The notes beneath the pieces were generated by a model. It was not told the origin of the DNA. It ran no database searches and worked only from the letters and a program-made list of their open reading frames with translations. Source: an uncultured Paracoccaceae bacterium (lineage in GTDB: Bacteria; Pseudomonadota; Alphaproteobacteria; Rhodobacterales; Rhodobacteraceae). Taken from it: a DNA stretch of 64,000 bases. Positions 49,526-59,402 of this stretch are shown here, one piece after another. Position 1 is the stretch's first letter, and every line of letters starts with the position of its first letter. The position numbers and the translations under genes were made by a program. The stretch lies in the NCBI GenBank assembly GCA_938005545.1, contig CALKXV010000005.1, positions 62,001-126,000 of the forward strand, given 5' to 3'.

Positions 49526-51601
49526 TTATTGATCAAGGCTTTCCGCCAACCGCATCAGCGTAATGGCTTCCGCCCGGTAGCCATAAACATCTTGCCCTTT
49601 TGCACCGCTCGCAAAGTCGATGGCATCGGCCCAATCCCAAGCGCCTAAGGCATCACCGCCACGTAAAAGCTCGCCAAATCCGGCCATGGCGATCGAAAAA
49701 CGCACATCGGTACCTGGCGTCGACTGTACCGGTTGGATCGGAGTTTCGATCAGAATGCTTTGCGTTTCGCCGGGCCGTTTGTAGCGCAACTTGAAGTAAC
49801 CAAGTTCATTGGATGCCGTTGGTGTGGCCGTTTCGCTTGCTTCGGAATAGCGCAGTGGGCCGTTTCGAATGGCGTCCGAGCCGACCGCGGTTACTTCATA
49901 GATCGCTGTGACGCGATGGCCTGCTCCAATGTCGCCAGCGTCCACGCGATCGTTGGCGAAATCCTCTCGGTTCAAAGCGCGGGTTTCATAACCGATAAGC
50001 CGGTATTCGGCGATTTGAGCGGGATTGAATTCGACCTGTATTTTGACGTCATTCGCAATTGGGAACAGCGCACCTGTCAACTGGTCGACCAAAACTTTCT
50101 GCGCTTCTGACAGCGTGTCGATATAGGCTGCTTGGCCGTTGCCGTTCTGAGCCAGCGCTTGCATCGTTGCATCATCAAGGTTGCCGCGCCCGAAACCAAG
50201 TACGCTTAGATAAGTGCCACTGTCGCGTTTATCGGCGATGAAGGTTTTCAAGGCGTCGGGATCGGACAAGCCGACATTGAAATCGCCGTCGGTGGCGAGG
50301 ATGACGCGCGTGACCTCGCCGTCATCGGCCATACTTTCAGCAACCTGATAGGCCTGTTGAAGGCCCGCTTGCCCTGCAGTTGAGCCGCCCGCTTCCAATT
50401 TGTCGAGGGCCGATAGAATTGCGTTCCGCTCTGCGGCGCGTGTGGGTTCAAGGACTTGTCCCGCGCTACCTGCGTAAGTGACGATTGAGATTTCATCGTC
50501 CGGGCGCAATTGGTTGATCATCAAGCGGAAGCTTTGTTTTAACAATGGGAGCTTGTCAGCACTTTGCATCGAACCAGACGTGTCGATCAGAAAGACGAGG
50601 TTCAGCGGTGCGCGATCTTCTACGGCGGGCATGCTGCCTTGAATACCGATGTGAACGAGGTTTGTGCCTTCGTTCCAAGGTGTTGGTACGACGCTGATTG
50701 TGGGTTCGAACGGATGTGGGCCTTCTGGCGTCGGATATGCATAGGGAAAATAATTAATGATCTCCTCGATCCGCACTGCCTCGGCAGGCGGCAGGGTGCC
50801 GTTCATAATCCAACGCCGCACAACTGAATAGGCGGCGGTATCCACGTCGATGGAAAAGGTCGAAACCGGATCTTCGGTGGTGATTTTGAGCGGGCTTGTC
50901 GGCGCGTTTGCGAAGGCGTCGGTTTCGCTTTCGGAATATATAACGTCTATGTCGGAATTCAATCGGCGGGCACGCGGGGTGCTTTTAGTCGCGATCTGCG
51001 GACTTGGCTTCGAAGCGACAATGGAGCCGATTTCCAAATCATCCAGCCGTGCGCTGCCTGATTCCGGGCTCCTTCTGATGTCGTCAGAACTTTCAGAAAA
51101 GTTGCGGTCTGCGATCCCCGTCTCGGCGGATCCGGATATTGTTACGCCCGCAGTCCCGGAAGATTCGGGCACAGCAGTCGGCTCAACGAGCGGCGCACTG
51201 TTGGAAACCTGCGGAGCGGTGGTGGCTACCACAGCGTCTGCGCCAACGATTTCCGCGTCAACTTCGTCGTCTTGCGCTGGGCTTTCCAGCAGTGGTTCTG
51301 GCGTAAACCCGTTTGTGAATTCGCCCGAATTGGGCAGGATGGCAATCAGGCCGACAGCAACAAGTGCAGTCGAGGCAGCCAATGCAGGACGAGTGGTAAG
51401 GGAATGTAACATGGTTCTTGCTCCGTTCAGAATACGACCCAATGGGCCTGTCTGAATGGTCTGACGGGGCTCAATCCGTGATCCTTGGAGAGATGCGAAG
51501 TTTTTTTGGGCTAAGGTGATATTTTCACGTTTTGCCGCGGCGTCCGGTGCAGGCGTCGCGGCGGTCATGGCGGCTTTCAGGTCGTCGAGCTCGTCGGTCA
51601 T
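49526..51601 (-). CDS. Membrane-anchored von Willebrand factor A domain protein (YfbK/DUF3520-like)
   Basis: LNLVFLIDTSGSMQSADKLPLLKQSFRLMINQLRPDDEISIVTYAGSAG MIDAS; single TM near residue 70-95. Confidence 0.9.
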   Translation of the reverse strand: MTDELDDLKAAMTAATPAPDAAAKRENITLAQKNFASLQGSRIEPRQTIQTGPLGRILNGARTMLHSLTTRPALAASTALVAVGLIAILPNSGEFTNGFTPEPLLESPAQDDEVDAEIVGADAVVATTAPQVSNSAPLVEPTAVPESSGTAGVTISGSAETGIADRNFSESSDDIRRSPESGSARLDDLEIGSIVASKPSPQIATKSTPRARRLNSDIDVIYSESETDAFANAPTSPLKITTEDPVSTFSIDVDTAAYSVVRRWIMNGTLPPAEAVRIEEIINYFPYAYPTPEGPHPFEPTISVVPTPWNEGTNLVHIGIQGSMPAVEDRAPLNLVFLIDTSGSMQSADKLPLLKQSFRLMINQLRPDDEISIVTYAGSAGQVLEPTRAAERNAILSALDKLEAGGSTAGQAGLQQAYQVAESMADDGEVTRVILATDGDFNVGLSDPDALKTFIADKRDSGTYLSVLGFGRGNLDDATMQALAQNGNGQAAYIDTLSEAQKVLVDQLTGALFPIANDVKIQVEFNPAQIAEYRLIGYETRALNREDFANDRVDAGDIGAGHRVTAIYEVTAVGSDAIRNGPLRYSEASETATPTASNELGYFKLRYKRPGETQSILIETPIQPVQSTPGTDVRFSIAMAGFGELLRGGDALGAWDWADAIDFASGAKGQDVYGYRAEAITLMRLAESLDQ

Positions 51602-52134
51602 TGGACGGTCTCCTTCATTTCTTTGAGGCGCTTTTTTGCCTCGGATACGCGCCAACTGATCGTGCCTTCGCTGACACCCAGAACGTCACCTGCGTCCGCG
51701 TGGGTCATATCGTCAAGGATCAAGGCCAGCGTGTCGGCCAAATCTTCGGGCAGTGCGCGCATGGCGTGGGTCAACCAATCGATGGCGTCTGTTTTCTCGA
51801 CCGCTTCAGCGCGGGCCGCGATTTCGACTTCGCCCCAACCTTCGGCGGCTTTGGCATAGCTGGCACGACGGCGGCGACGGTCATGAGACGCATTTACGGT
51901 GACGCGATAGAGCCACGTGGTAAAGCGCGCATCACCTCGGAATGCTGCGATCTTGGATGGTAGTGCTGCGCAGATATCTTGAGTCAGATCTTCGGCATCT
52001 GCGCGCGCGCCAGTCAGGCGAAACGCAAGCCGAAACACCCGGTCATAGTGCCGGGTGATCAAAGCCGAAAAGGCTTGCCCGTCGCCTCCGGCAGCCGCCA
52101 GAGCAAGGGCTTCATCAGACGTCGTCATACGCAT
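51598..52134 (-). CDS. ECF-type RNA polymerase sigma factor
   Basis: HYDRVFRLAFRLTGARADAEDLTQDIC, TWLYRVTVNASHDRRRRR, HADAGDVLGVSEGTISWRVSEAKKRLKE. Confidence 0.92.
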   Translation of the reverse strand: MRMTTSDEALALAAAGGDGQAFSALITRHYDRVFRLAFRLTGARADAEDLTQDICAALPSKIAAFRGDARFTTWLYRVTVNASHDRRRRRASYAKAAEGWGEVEIAARAEAVEKTDAIDWLTHAMRALPEDLADTLALILDDMTHADAGDVLGVSEGTISWRVSEAKKRLKEMKETVQ

Positions 52135-52321
52135 CACATTGGGTAAGACGCAGCCCAAACGTCAATCCTTGGCAATCAACCAGAAAAAAACAAAATAGCC
52201 ATGACGGTGTGTTTCTAGCAGAATGCGATGATGGGATTGCTGCGTCGCAGTGATTTCTACATAGTGATGAGATGCTTTTTGAGAACTGTTTGACGAAATC
52301 TGGCCCATTGCCGTTCAATGT

Positions 52322-53047
52322 GTGCCTTCCCCATATAACGCCAGGATGAGATTCTTGTTCCGCATAGCCAGTCGTGGGCTAGGGCTTGTTGTTGTGGTCA
52401 TAGTTACCTACGCGATTGCCGGAACTGTCGGCGCCCTTTGGAATGGGCCGGTGGCGAGTGTTTCGCAAGGAGGAGAGGTTCGTGTCGGCCTTATTCGCGG
52501 GCCTATCCACTATGATTTCCTATTGCCTACGACGGAAGGCACGCGCCACGCCCTCGGGTTTGCCGAGACGGGCGGAGTGCCGATGCACCATCCAGACGTC
52601 GCTTACATTTTGGCGGGCTGGGGTTCGCGCAAGTTCTACACGGCAACCGGAACGTATCGTGATCTTGATCCAGGCATCGTCTGGGACGCAGCGACGGGCG
52701 ATCAAAGCGTGCTTCGGATCGATGTTGTTGGTGCCTTCGATGAAAGTGACACCAGCTGGGTCACACTCAGCAAAGCGGGTTATGCCGCGCTTTTGGCCTT
52801 CATCGCGGATACGCAATCCGGGGGCGTGGTTGCCGGTGGTTTCACCGAAACCGACGCTTTTTTCGAAGCACATGGCGCGTTCGATATTTTCCGCACCTGT
52901 AATACTTGGATCGGCCGCGGTCTGCGGAACGCTGGTCATCCGTTTGGGCGTTGGACGCCCACGCCTCACGCCGTCAGGATTTCGCTTTGGTGGAACTTAA
53001 AACCGCGGCCATTGCACGTTAACGCCTCAATTGGTACGAACCTTTGA
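52322..53047 (+). CDS. TIGR02117/DUF2459 family protein
   Basis: GWGSRKFYTATGTYRDLDPG, FRTCNTWIGRGLRNAG. Confidence 0.85.
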   Translation: MPSPYNARMRFLFRIASRGLGLVVVVIVTYAIAGTVGALWNGPVASVSQGGEVRVGLIRGPIHYDFLLPTTEGTRHALGFAETGGVPMHHPDVAYILAGWGSRKFYTATGTYRDLDPGIVWDAATGDQSVLRIDVVGAFDESDTSWVTLSKAGYAALLAFIADTQSGGVVAGGFTETDAFFEAHGAFDIFRTCNTWIGRGLRNAGHPFGRWTPTPHAVRISLWWNLKPRPLHVNASIGTNL

Positions 53048-53070
53048 CCAATTTAGCAGTTTGAGCCGAC

Positions 53071-54243
53071 ATGCCCATCATCACCGAAATCGCAGATTTG
53101 AAACGCATCTATCAGCGCCGCGTCCCCAAAATGTTTTACGATTATGCCGAAAGTGGGTCGTGGAGCGAACAGACGTTCCGCGATAATGTGAACGACTTCA
53201 GCGATATACGGCTGCGGCAGCGGATCGCAGTTGATATGGACGGCCGTTCGCTCGCGACGACAATGGCAGGCCAAGTCGTGGCGATGCCCGTGGCGCTTGC
53301 CCCCATTGGATTGTTGGGAATGCAATGCGCAGATGGCGAAATCAAAGCAGCGCAGGCTGCTGAAAAGGCTGGTGTGCCATTTTGTTTGTCGACTATGTCG
53401 ATCTGTTCAATCGAAGATGTCGCGGCAGAAACGTCAAAACCTTTCTGGTTCCAAGTTTACACCTTGAAGGACGACGACTTTATGAAGCGTCTGATGGAAC
53501 GTGCGCGTACTGCTGGATGCGAAACAATCGTGATCACCGTCGATCTTCAAATCCTTGGGCAGCGGCACAAGGACGTTAAAAACGGGCTGTCTGCGCCGCC
53601 GAAACTCACCCCGCGCTCAATCGCGAACATGGCGACGAAGGTGCCTTGGGGGCTTGAAATGCTGGGCACCAAGCGACGGTTCTTTGGGAATATCGTTGGG
53701 CACGCACAGGGGGTGTCTGATCCGTCGTCTTTGTCGTCCTGGGCCGCTGAAGCATTTGACCCTTCACTGAACTGGGACCGGATCAAGGAATTGATGGATA
53801 TGTGGGGTGGAAAAGTTGTGCTTAAGGGCATTCTGGATGTCGAAGACGCACGGATGGCCGCTGAGATCGGCGCCGACGCGATCATCGTGTCAAACCATGG
53901 TGGGCGGCAGTTGGACGGGGCCTTGTCATCGATCCGTATGCTAGAACCCATCGTCGAAGCCGTTGGCGACAAGGTCGAGGTTTGGATGGACGGTGGTATC
54001 CGTTCGGGTCAGGACGTGCTGAAAGCGGTGGCACTTGGTGCAAAGGGTGTGATGCTGGGGCGGTCCTATGTCTATGGGCTCGGTGCAATGGGTGAGGCCG
54101 GTGTGACCAAAGCCCTTGAGGTGATCGGGCGCGAGCTTGATATGTCGATGGCCCTTTGCGGTCGCCGCAACATCAAGGATGTTGACCGTAATATTCTACT
54201 GGTGCCGGACGGGTTTTCAGGGAGTTTTTCATCAAACTCTTGA
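53071..54243 (+). CDS. lldD: FMN-dependent alpha-hydroxy-acid oxidase / L-lactate dehydrogenase
   Basis: FDYAESGSWSEQTFRDN, IVSNHGGRQLDGALSSI, VWMDGGIRSGQDVLKAVALGAKGVMLGRSYVYGLGAMGEAGV. Confidence 0.93.
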   Translation: MPIITEIADLKRIYQRRVPKMFYDYAESGSWSEQTFRDNVNDFSDIRLRQRIAVDMDGRSLATTMAGQVVAMPVALAPIGLLGMQCADGEIKAAQAAEKAGVPFCLSTMSICSIEDVAAETSKPFWFQVYTLKDDDFMKRLMERARTAGCETIVITVDLQILGQRHKDVKNGLSAPPKLTPRSIANMATKVPWGLEMLGTKRRFFGNIVGHAQGVSDPSSLSSWAAEAFDPSLNWDRIKELMDMWGGKVVLKGILDVEDARMAAEIGADAIIVSNHGGRQLDGALSSIRMLEPIVEAVGDKVEVWMDGGIRSGQDVLKAVALGAKGVMLGRSYVYGLGAMGEAGVTKALEVIGRELDMSMALCGRRNIKDVDRNILLVPDGFSGSFSSNS

Positions 54244-54359
54244 ACATTTTCTTAGTTTTGGGCCGGATTGTCAGGTGTTTGAGCAGTCTCGTGCCCTGAA
54301 TTAACCAGAAGAGCGCCGCTTTCTTGCCGCAATTGAACAAATCGCCTATACTTTTGCTC

Positions 54360-54923
54360 ATGTTTAATTGGTGCGCCTTATTTTTCACAGCAGCCCTTGC
54401 GGCGAGCGTTACACCTCACCACGCTTATGCCGAACCTGGCGGTCTAACCGCGCCTGAATTCCCATCCGAACATGCGGCTTTGGTCGACGCGACCCGCGCC
54501 TTTTTCGATGCGGTTGAAGTCGAAAAGACAGAGCAAAAGAAGGCACCCGTCATTGGCTGGGCGGTGAATGCCACCCGTGCATCCGCAGCCCAAAATGACG
54601 TCGCCGTTCTGACCAAGATGGGCCCGGTGAAGCATCTGACGGGGTATCAGATCACCTGGTATCCGACCGACACACTTTTGGGCACCGTCGATTTCATGGG
54701 CACGTGGGATGGCAATCGCAACCTAGTTTGCGGCTATGTGACGTGGGACCTAAGCACGCCGAATGCTCCGACAATTCAAAGCATCTCGGCCAATTTCATC
54801 AGTCCGCAGGCATTGAGCCAGTCTGACACACGTGATGTTCACCGTGCCCTGATTTCCTCGAATTGTGCGCATGGCGATATCGACGCGAATTTTGCGTTTT
54901 TCGGTGTCGACGCCAGCGGCTGA
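54360..54923 (+). CDS. Hypothetical exported protein
   Basis: Signal-peptide-like N-terminus and coherent ORF; start could be 54324. Confidence 0.6.
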   Translation: MFNWCALFFTAALAASVTPHHAYAEPGGLTAPEFPSEHAALVDATRAFFDAVEVEKTEQKKAPVIGWAVNATRASAAQNDVAVLTKMGPVKHLTGYQITWYPTDTLLGTVDFMGTWDGNRNLVCGYVTWDLSTPNAPTIQSISANFISPQALSQSDTRDVHRALISSNCAHGDIDANFAFFGVDASG

Positions 54924-54932
54924 TTTTTTCCA

Positions 54933-55421
54933 TCAAGACAACTCGGCGACGATCTCGGCGACCACGTCCATTCCAGCGCCCCAACCTTTGTCCAAATCTG
55001 GGATTGCCTTGGCAAACGTTGCAAGCTCGACTTCTGTCGCCTCACGAGGTTCCCAGGTTAGGGTCAATTGAGTGCCATCAGCCACCGCTTCGAGCGCAAT
55101 CGTTGTTAACAAAACCCGAGGCCAATCAGGCATCATCGGGCTTGGGATGGTGTTCCAATTAGCATCCGTATTCGACATAAGCATGACCAGTTTCGAACTG
55201 GGAGTGACCTCGGTAAACTCCATCCGCTGCCTCATCGAGTTTTCGCCCATCACCATCTCGTTCAACCAAAGCCCGCCGGGCTTGGCGTCAAAATCGTGAA
55301 TGACGGTTTCGACACCGGGCCCGTACCAGCGTTGCACCAGATCCGCTTCGGTCAAAGTGCGCCAGACAAGGGCAGGCGGTGCGTCAAATTCTCGGGTCAT
55401 GACGAATTTGGGAAGGGTCAT
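54933..55421 (-). CDS. SRPBCC/AHSA1 domain protein
   Basis: REFDAPPALVWRTLTEADLVQRWYGPG. Confidence 0.92.
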   Translation of the reverse strand: MTLPKFVMTREFDAPPALVWRTLTEADLVQRWYGPGVETVIHDFDAKPGGLWLNEMVMGENSMRQRMEFTEVTPSSKLVMLMSNTDANWNTIPSPMMPDWPRVLLTTIALEAVADGTQLTLTWEPREATEVELATFAKAIPDLDKGWGAGMDVVAEIVAELS

Positions 55422-55774
55422 TTGGTATCCTTTTCCTGTAATTCATTCAGCAGCTGATCCAGCTGATCCAACCGCGCGCCCCAATGGGCTTGAAATTCTT
55501 CCAGCCATCGTACCGCATCTTTCATAGGTCCAGCGGTTAATTGTGCCGGGCGCGTCTGGCGGTTCGTGCTGCGTTTGATAAGGCCCGCGTTTTCCAACAC
55601 CTTGAGGTGACGCGAAATGGCGGGTTGGCTGATCTCAAATGGTTTGGCGATGTCCTGAACAGTGGCCTCACCATCGCCAAGTCGCATCAGGATTGCCCGA
55701 CGGGTTGGGTCGGAAAGCGCCGCGAAAACGCGATCTAGCGATCTGGGTGTCGTTTCATAACCAATATGTTCCAT
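55418..55774 (-). CDS. ArsR/SmtB family transcriptional regulator
   Basis: LDRVFAALSDPTRRAILMRLGDGEATVQDIAKPFEISQPAISRHLKVLENAGLI; 4-bp overlap with AHSA1 gene. Confidence 0.93.
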   Translation of the reverse strand: MEHIGYETTPRSLDRVFAALSDPTRRAILMRLGDGEATVQDIAKPFEISQPAISRHLKVLENAGLIKRSTNRQTRPAQLTAGPMKDAVRWLEEFQAHWGARLDQLDQLLNELQEKDTK

Positions 55775-55847
55775 AATGATAATGTTATATATTGGCAGTG
55801 AAGTAGGCAAGCTGAAATCTTTGCTCGTCCTTTCAGCAACTGGTTTT

Positions 55848-57347
55848 CTAAAACGATAGGACGAAGAGCGTGATCGACGGGAACAGCACCAACAAAATCA
55901 CGCGGAAAATATCCGACCCGACAAAGAAAAGAACGGCTTTGTACGTTTCCACCATCGGTGTTTCGCGATCCATTGCGTTGATAATAAACAAGTTCATGCC
56001 GACAGGCGGCGTGATCAATCCGACTTCGACGACAATCAATACCAAGATGCCAAACCAGATCGCGAGATACTCGGCCTCGATCCGGTCGGCCATGCCTTGG
56101 GTCATTCGGATGTCCAAGGCTTTCATCTGATCGCGGGTCAGTTCTGCGCCGCTGGCGATGGCGGTTTGGATGCTTTCCAACATCTCGGCCCCAATTCCCG
56201 CGGGATTGCCAGCGGCCAGAACTTCCATGGCCCGCGCGGCCTGCAAATCTGCCAGTGACACCAACCCGAAGTCCATGACCGAGATCACCGGAAAGAAAAT
56301 CGGGATCGTCAAAAGGATCATCGACAGCGAATCCATCAGGCAACCAAAGATCAGGTAAAACACAAGGATTAGCGTCAAAACCATCCAAGGCGTTAAACCT
56401 AGTGACAGCACATAATTCGCCAGCTCTTGCGGTACCTGTGTTAGGGCGAGGAACGAGTTATAGAACGCCGCGCCAAAGATGATGAAGAAGATCATTCCGG
56501 TTGTCGTGGCTGTGGCCAAGATGGCGCCGCGAAAGAGAGACCAGGTTAGGTTTCCTGAAAAAAACGTAATCAGGCCTGTGCCAAATGCACCGACGGCTGC
56601 GCCTTCGGTCGGGGTGAACCAGCCTAGATAGATGCCGCCGACCACCAGTCCAAAAACCAAGAGCACGGGCCAGACGTTCAGCAGTGCGACAAACCTTTCG
56701 CCATAGGGCACGGGCGAACGTGTTCCGGCGGAGTCAGGGTAAAGACGAACATAAATCGAGATGGTGATCATGTAACCCAGGGCTGCCAATAGGCCGGGCA
56801 CAAAGGCGGCTAGAAACAGTTTCGCGATATTCTGTTCGGTCAGGATCGCATAGATCACAAGGATCACGGACGGCGGGATCAGAATGCCTAAGGTGCCGCC
56901 CGCGGCCAGTGTTGCGGTCGAAAAACCGCCCGAGTAACCATTACGTTGCAATTCAGGCAGGGCGACTTTGCTCATGGTGGCCGCCGTGGCAAGGGACGAT
57001 CCGCAAATCGCGCCAAACCCCGCACAAGCCCCAACGGACGCCATCGCCACACCGCCCTTGCGGTGGCCAAGCCAGCTTTCGGCAGCTTTGAAAAGAGCAG
57101 AAGACATGCCAGATAGCGTTGCGAACTGCCCCATAAGCAGAAACATCGGAATGATTGTCAGTGAATAGCTGGAAAACGTCGTGAAGGTCTCGGTTTTGAG
57201 CTTCGCAAGAAAAAAGTCTGGCTCGCCAAGCGCCAGCCATATCCCCGCGATGCCCATGCCAAACATGGCTAACCCAATAGGTGCGCGCAGAAATATGAGC
57301 ACCAGCAAGGCAGGGAAAGACCAAAACCCAAGTTCCAGCATTGACAT
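55848..57347 (-). CDS. dctM: TRAP transporter large permease (DctM family)
   Basis: FSTATLAAGGTLGILIPPSVILVIYAILTEQNIAKLFLAAFVPG, GLITPPVGMNLF. Confidence 0.93.
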   Translation of the reverse strand: MSMLELGFWSFPALLVLIFLRAPIGLAMFGMGIAGIWLALGEPDFFLAKLKTETFTTFSSYSLTIIPMFLLMGQFATLSGMSSALFKAAESWLGHRKGGVAMASVGACAGFGAICGSSLATAATMSKVALPELQRNGYSGGFSTATLAAGGTLGILIPPSVILVIYAILTEQNIAKLFLAAFVPGLLAALGYMITISIYVRLYPDSAGTRSPVPYGERFVALLNVWPVLLVFGLVVGGIYLGWFTPTEGAAVGAFGTGLITFFSGNLTWSLFRGAILATATTTGMIFFIIFGAAFYNSFLALTQVPQELANYVLSLGLTPWMVLTLILVFYLIFGCLMDSLSMILLTIPIFFPVISVMDFGLVSLADLQAARAMEVLAAGNPAGIGAEMLESIQTAIASGAELTRDQMKALDIRMTQGMADRIEAEYLAIWFGILVLIVVEVGLITPPVGMNLFIINAMDRETPMVETYKAVLFFVGSDIFRVILLVLFPSITLFVLSF

Positions 57348-57929
57348 TCAGCCGACCTCTTCGCGATCAAGGACGGGGTCTTCGCCCTTGATCGCCGCCA
57401 AGCTGCGCGCATAGGCGCAATAAATCGCAACAAACGACGCCACGATCGCCGCACCCAAACTTGCCGCGAAGGCCCACCATTGGGGGAACCCAAGCAAAAA
57501 CGTCATTTCGCGGGAATTGATTTTGTCGATTAGCCCGGCGCCAAGACGCCATGTGATTAGCAGAATCGCAAGGCACAGCATCACCTCCCAAAACGCCTTA
57601 AGACAGACGTTTGTACGCATCGGCAGAAAGGACGTAAAAACATCCACCGTCGCGTGCGCGCCTTTGAGCTGGCACAGCGGTAGGAACGCGAAGATGGCGA
57701 AGGCGATAGCGGCTTCGACGATCTCAAAATCGCCGGGAACCGGGCCGATACCGATGCGCAGCAGAAAGGCTGACAGACCGGGTGCCGACGTCTCAATCGT
57801 ATCCCAATGCGCAAATGTGTTGCCACCCCGCCCAAGAACGCTGACGCAGATAAGTAAAACCAGCGCCGTTAAAACGAGACCTCCCAAGACGGCCATCGCG
57901 CGCGCCAAGCTGTTGACGAAATGAAGCAT
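57348..57929 (-). CDS. dctQ: TRAP transporter small permease (DctQ family)
   Basis: 4-TM ORF between DctM and DctP; KGAHATVDVFTSFLP; start at ATG 57929. Confidence 0.88.
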   Translation of the reverse strand: MLHFVNSLARAMAVLGGLVLTALVLLICVSVLGRGGNTFAHWDTIETSAPGLSAFLLRIGIGPVPGDFEIVEAAIAFAIFAFLPLCQLKGAHATVDVFTSFLPMRTNVCLKAFWEVMLCLAILLITWRLGAGLIDKINSREMTFLLGFPQWWAFAASLGAAIVASFVAIYCAYARSLAAIKGEDPVLDREEVG

Positions 57930-57948
57930 GTAATTCCGGTTTAAGGAT

Positions 57949-57977
57949 GCGGCCCCGCCAGAAAGGGGCAGGGCCGC
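57949..57977 (-). promoter_or_regulatory. Intercistronic stem-loop between dctP and dctQ
   Basis: GCGGCCC-cgccagaaaggggca-GGGCCGC with further inner GCC/GGC pairing, starting about 8 nt after the dctP stop. Confidence 0.75.
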
Positions 57978-57985
57978 GTTTTGGA

Positions 57986-59026
57986 TCAGTTGGTGTATTT
58001 GTCGATCAAGGCACTTGCCTCCTCGATAAGTGCTGCGCCATCTAGGCCTTGCTCTTTCACGTCCGCGATCCATTGATCGACCGTTGGTTCCGCCGCAGTA
58101 CGCCAAGTTGCCACTTGTTCCGGCGTAAGCGTTGTCACCTCGTTGCCAAGATCCAAAGCTTGCTCGCGACCAGGTGCATCGTCGGCCTGCATTTGCTTAC
58201 CAGCAAAAGCCGACAATTCCGCACCGGAGTTGGCGTCAAGAATAGCCTTCAGATCGTCTGGCATCGCATTGTATGCGTCCTTGTTCATCGCGAAAAGGAA
58301 GGTGGTTGTGTAAAGTGACGCATCACCGAATTCCAGGTGGTTTGACACCAGCTCCGGCACCTTCAACGCACCGGTCACTTCCCAAGGGATCACGGTTGCA
58401 TCAATAACGCCTTTTGACAGCGCTTCGGGAACAGCCGGTACGGGCATGCCAACTGGCGTTGCACCCATGCCTGAAAACATCATGTTGGTCACACGGGTTG
58501 GTGCACGCAGTTTGACGCCGTTCAGGTCAGCAGGTGACGTAATCGGATCGCTGGAATGGATCAGTCCCGGCCCATGGACCCAAGCGGCCAGTAAATGGAA
58601 ATCCGAAAACTCGTCATCCACCATGTATTTTTGCGCCATGTCCCAAAAGGCGCGGCTGGTTGCTTCGGCGTTTGTCATCATGAAGGGAAGCTCGAAAACT
58701 TCGGTATGTGGAAAACGCCCGGGCGTATAGCCGGACACGGTCCAGACAATGTCGGCAACGCCGTCGATAGCCTGACCGATCAGCTCTGGAGGCCGACCAC
58801 CCAGTTGCATCGACGGAAAATGGTCGATCTTGATCCTTCCGCCCGAGGCTTCTTCAACCTGTTCAATCCACGGAATAATGATGTTTTTTGGCACATTTGC
58901 CTGAGGTGGCAAGAATTGATGCAGCCTGAGCGTGACGTCTTGTGCGATAGACATCGTCGCCGAAGCGCCAAGGCTTAGCGCAGCAACAGCCGTCAGTTTC
59001 AGCAATTTTCTCCGAAGTAAGGTCAT
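57986..59026 (-). CDS. dctP: TRAP transporter substrate-binding protein (DctP family)
   Basis: Signal peptide; VTLRLHQFLPPQANVPKNIIIPWIEQVEEASGGRIKIDHFPSMQLGG. Confidence 0.93.
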   Translation of the reverse strand: MTLLRRKLLKLTAVAALSLGASATMSIAQDVTLRLHQFLPPQANVPKNIIIPWIEQVEEASGGRIKIDHFPSMQLGGRPPELIGQAIDGVADIVWTVSGYTPGRFPHTEVFELPFMMTNAEATSRAFWDMAQKYMVDDEFSDFHLLAAWVHGPGLIHSSDPITSPADLNGVKLRAPTRVTNMMFSGMGATPVGMPVPAVPEALSKGVIDATVIPWEVTGALKVPELVSNHLEFGDASLYTTTFLFAMNKDAYNAMPDDLKAILDANSGAELSAFAGKQMQADDAPGREQALDLGNEVTTLTPEQVATWRTAAEPTVDQWIADVKEQGLDGAALIEEASALIDKYTN

Positions 59027-59402
59027 GGTTTCCTCCCGTTGACGACCAAGTCGGTTCTTGTCTAACAATTTAAGCCGAACTTGGTGCGATTTGGACAGCG
59101 TGGATCACCACCAAGGGGGCGTCAACATGCTGTATCACTTGGAGGGGGTCGGCTTCATAGTGGCCCAACGGTGAAACACCCCAATTCGGTGTCTTTTGGC
59201 CCGGTATTGGACTTCTGGCAGAACCACATTGGCCAGTCGTACCGCGCGGATTTGGTGAAAAAGCTCCGCAAAGTAGCGCATGGTGCAATACTGCAAGAAT
59301 AATTCTCTTCACACACCAAGATTTCCCCGCTATACGCGCCACTTCGAACCCGGCGGACACCCTTGGAGGCCGCCATAACTGTGAAAAATTTGGAGAATAC
59401 CC

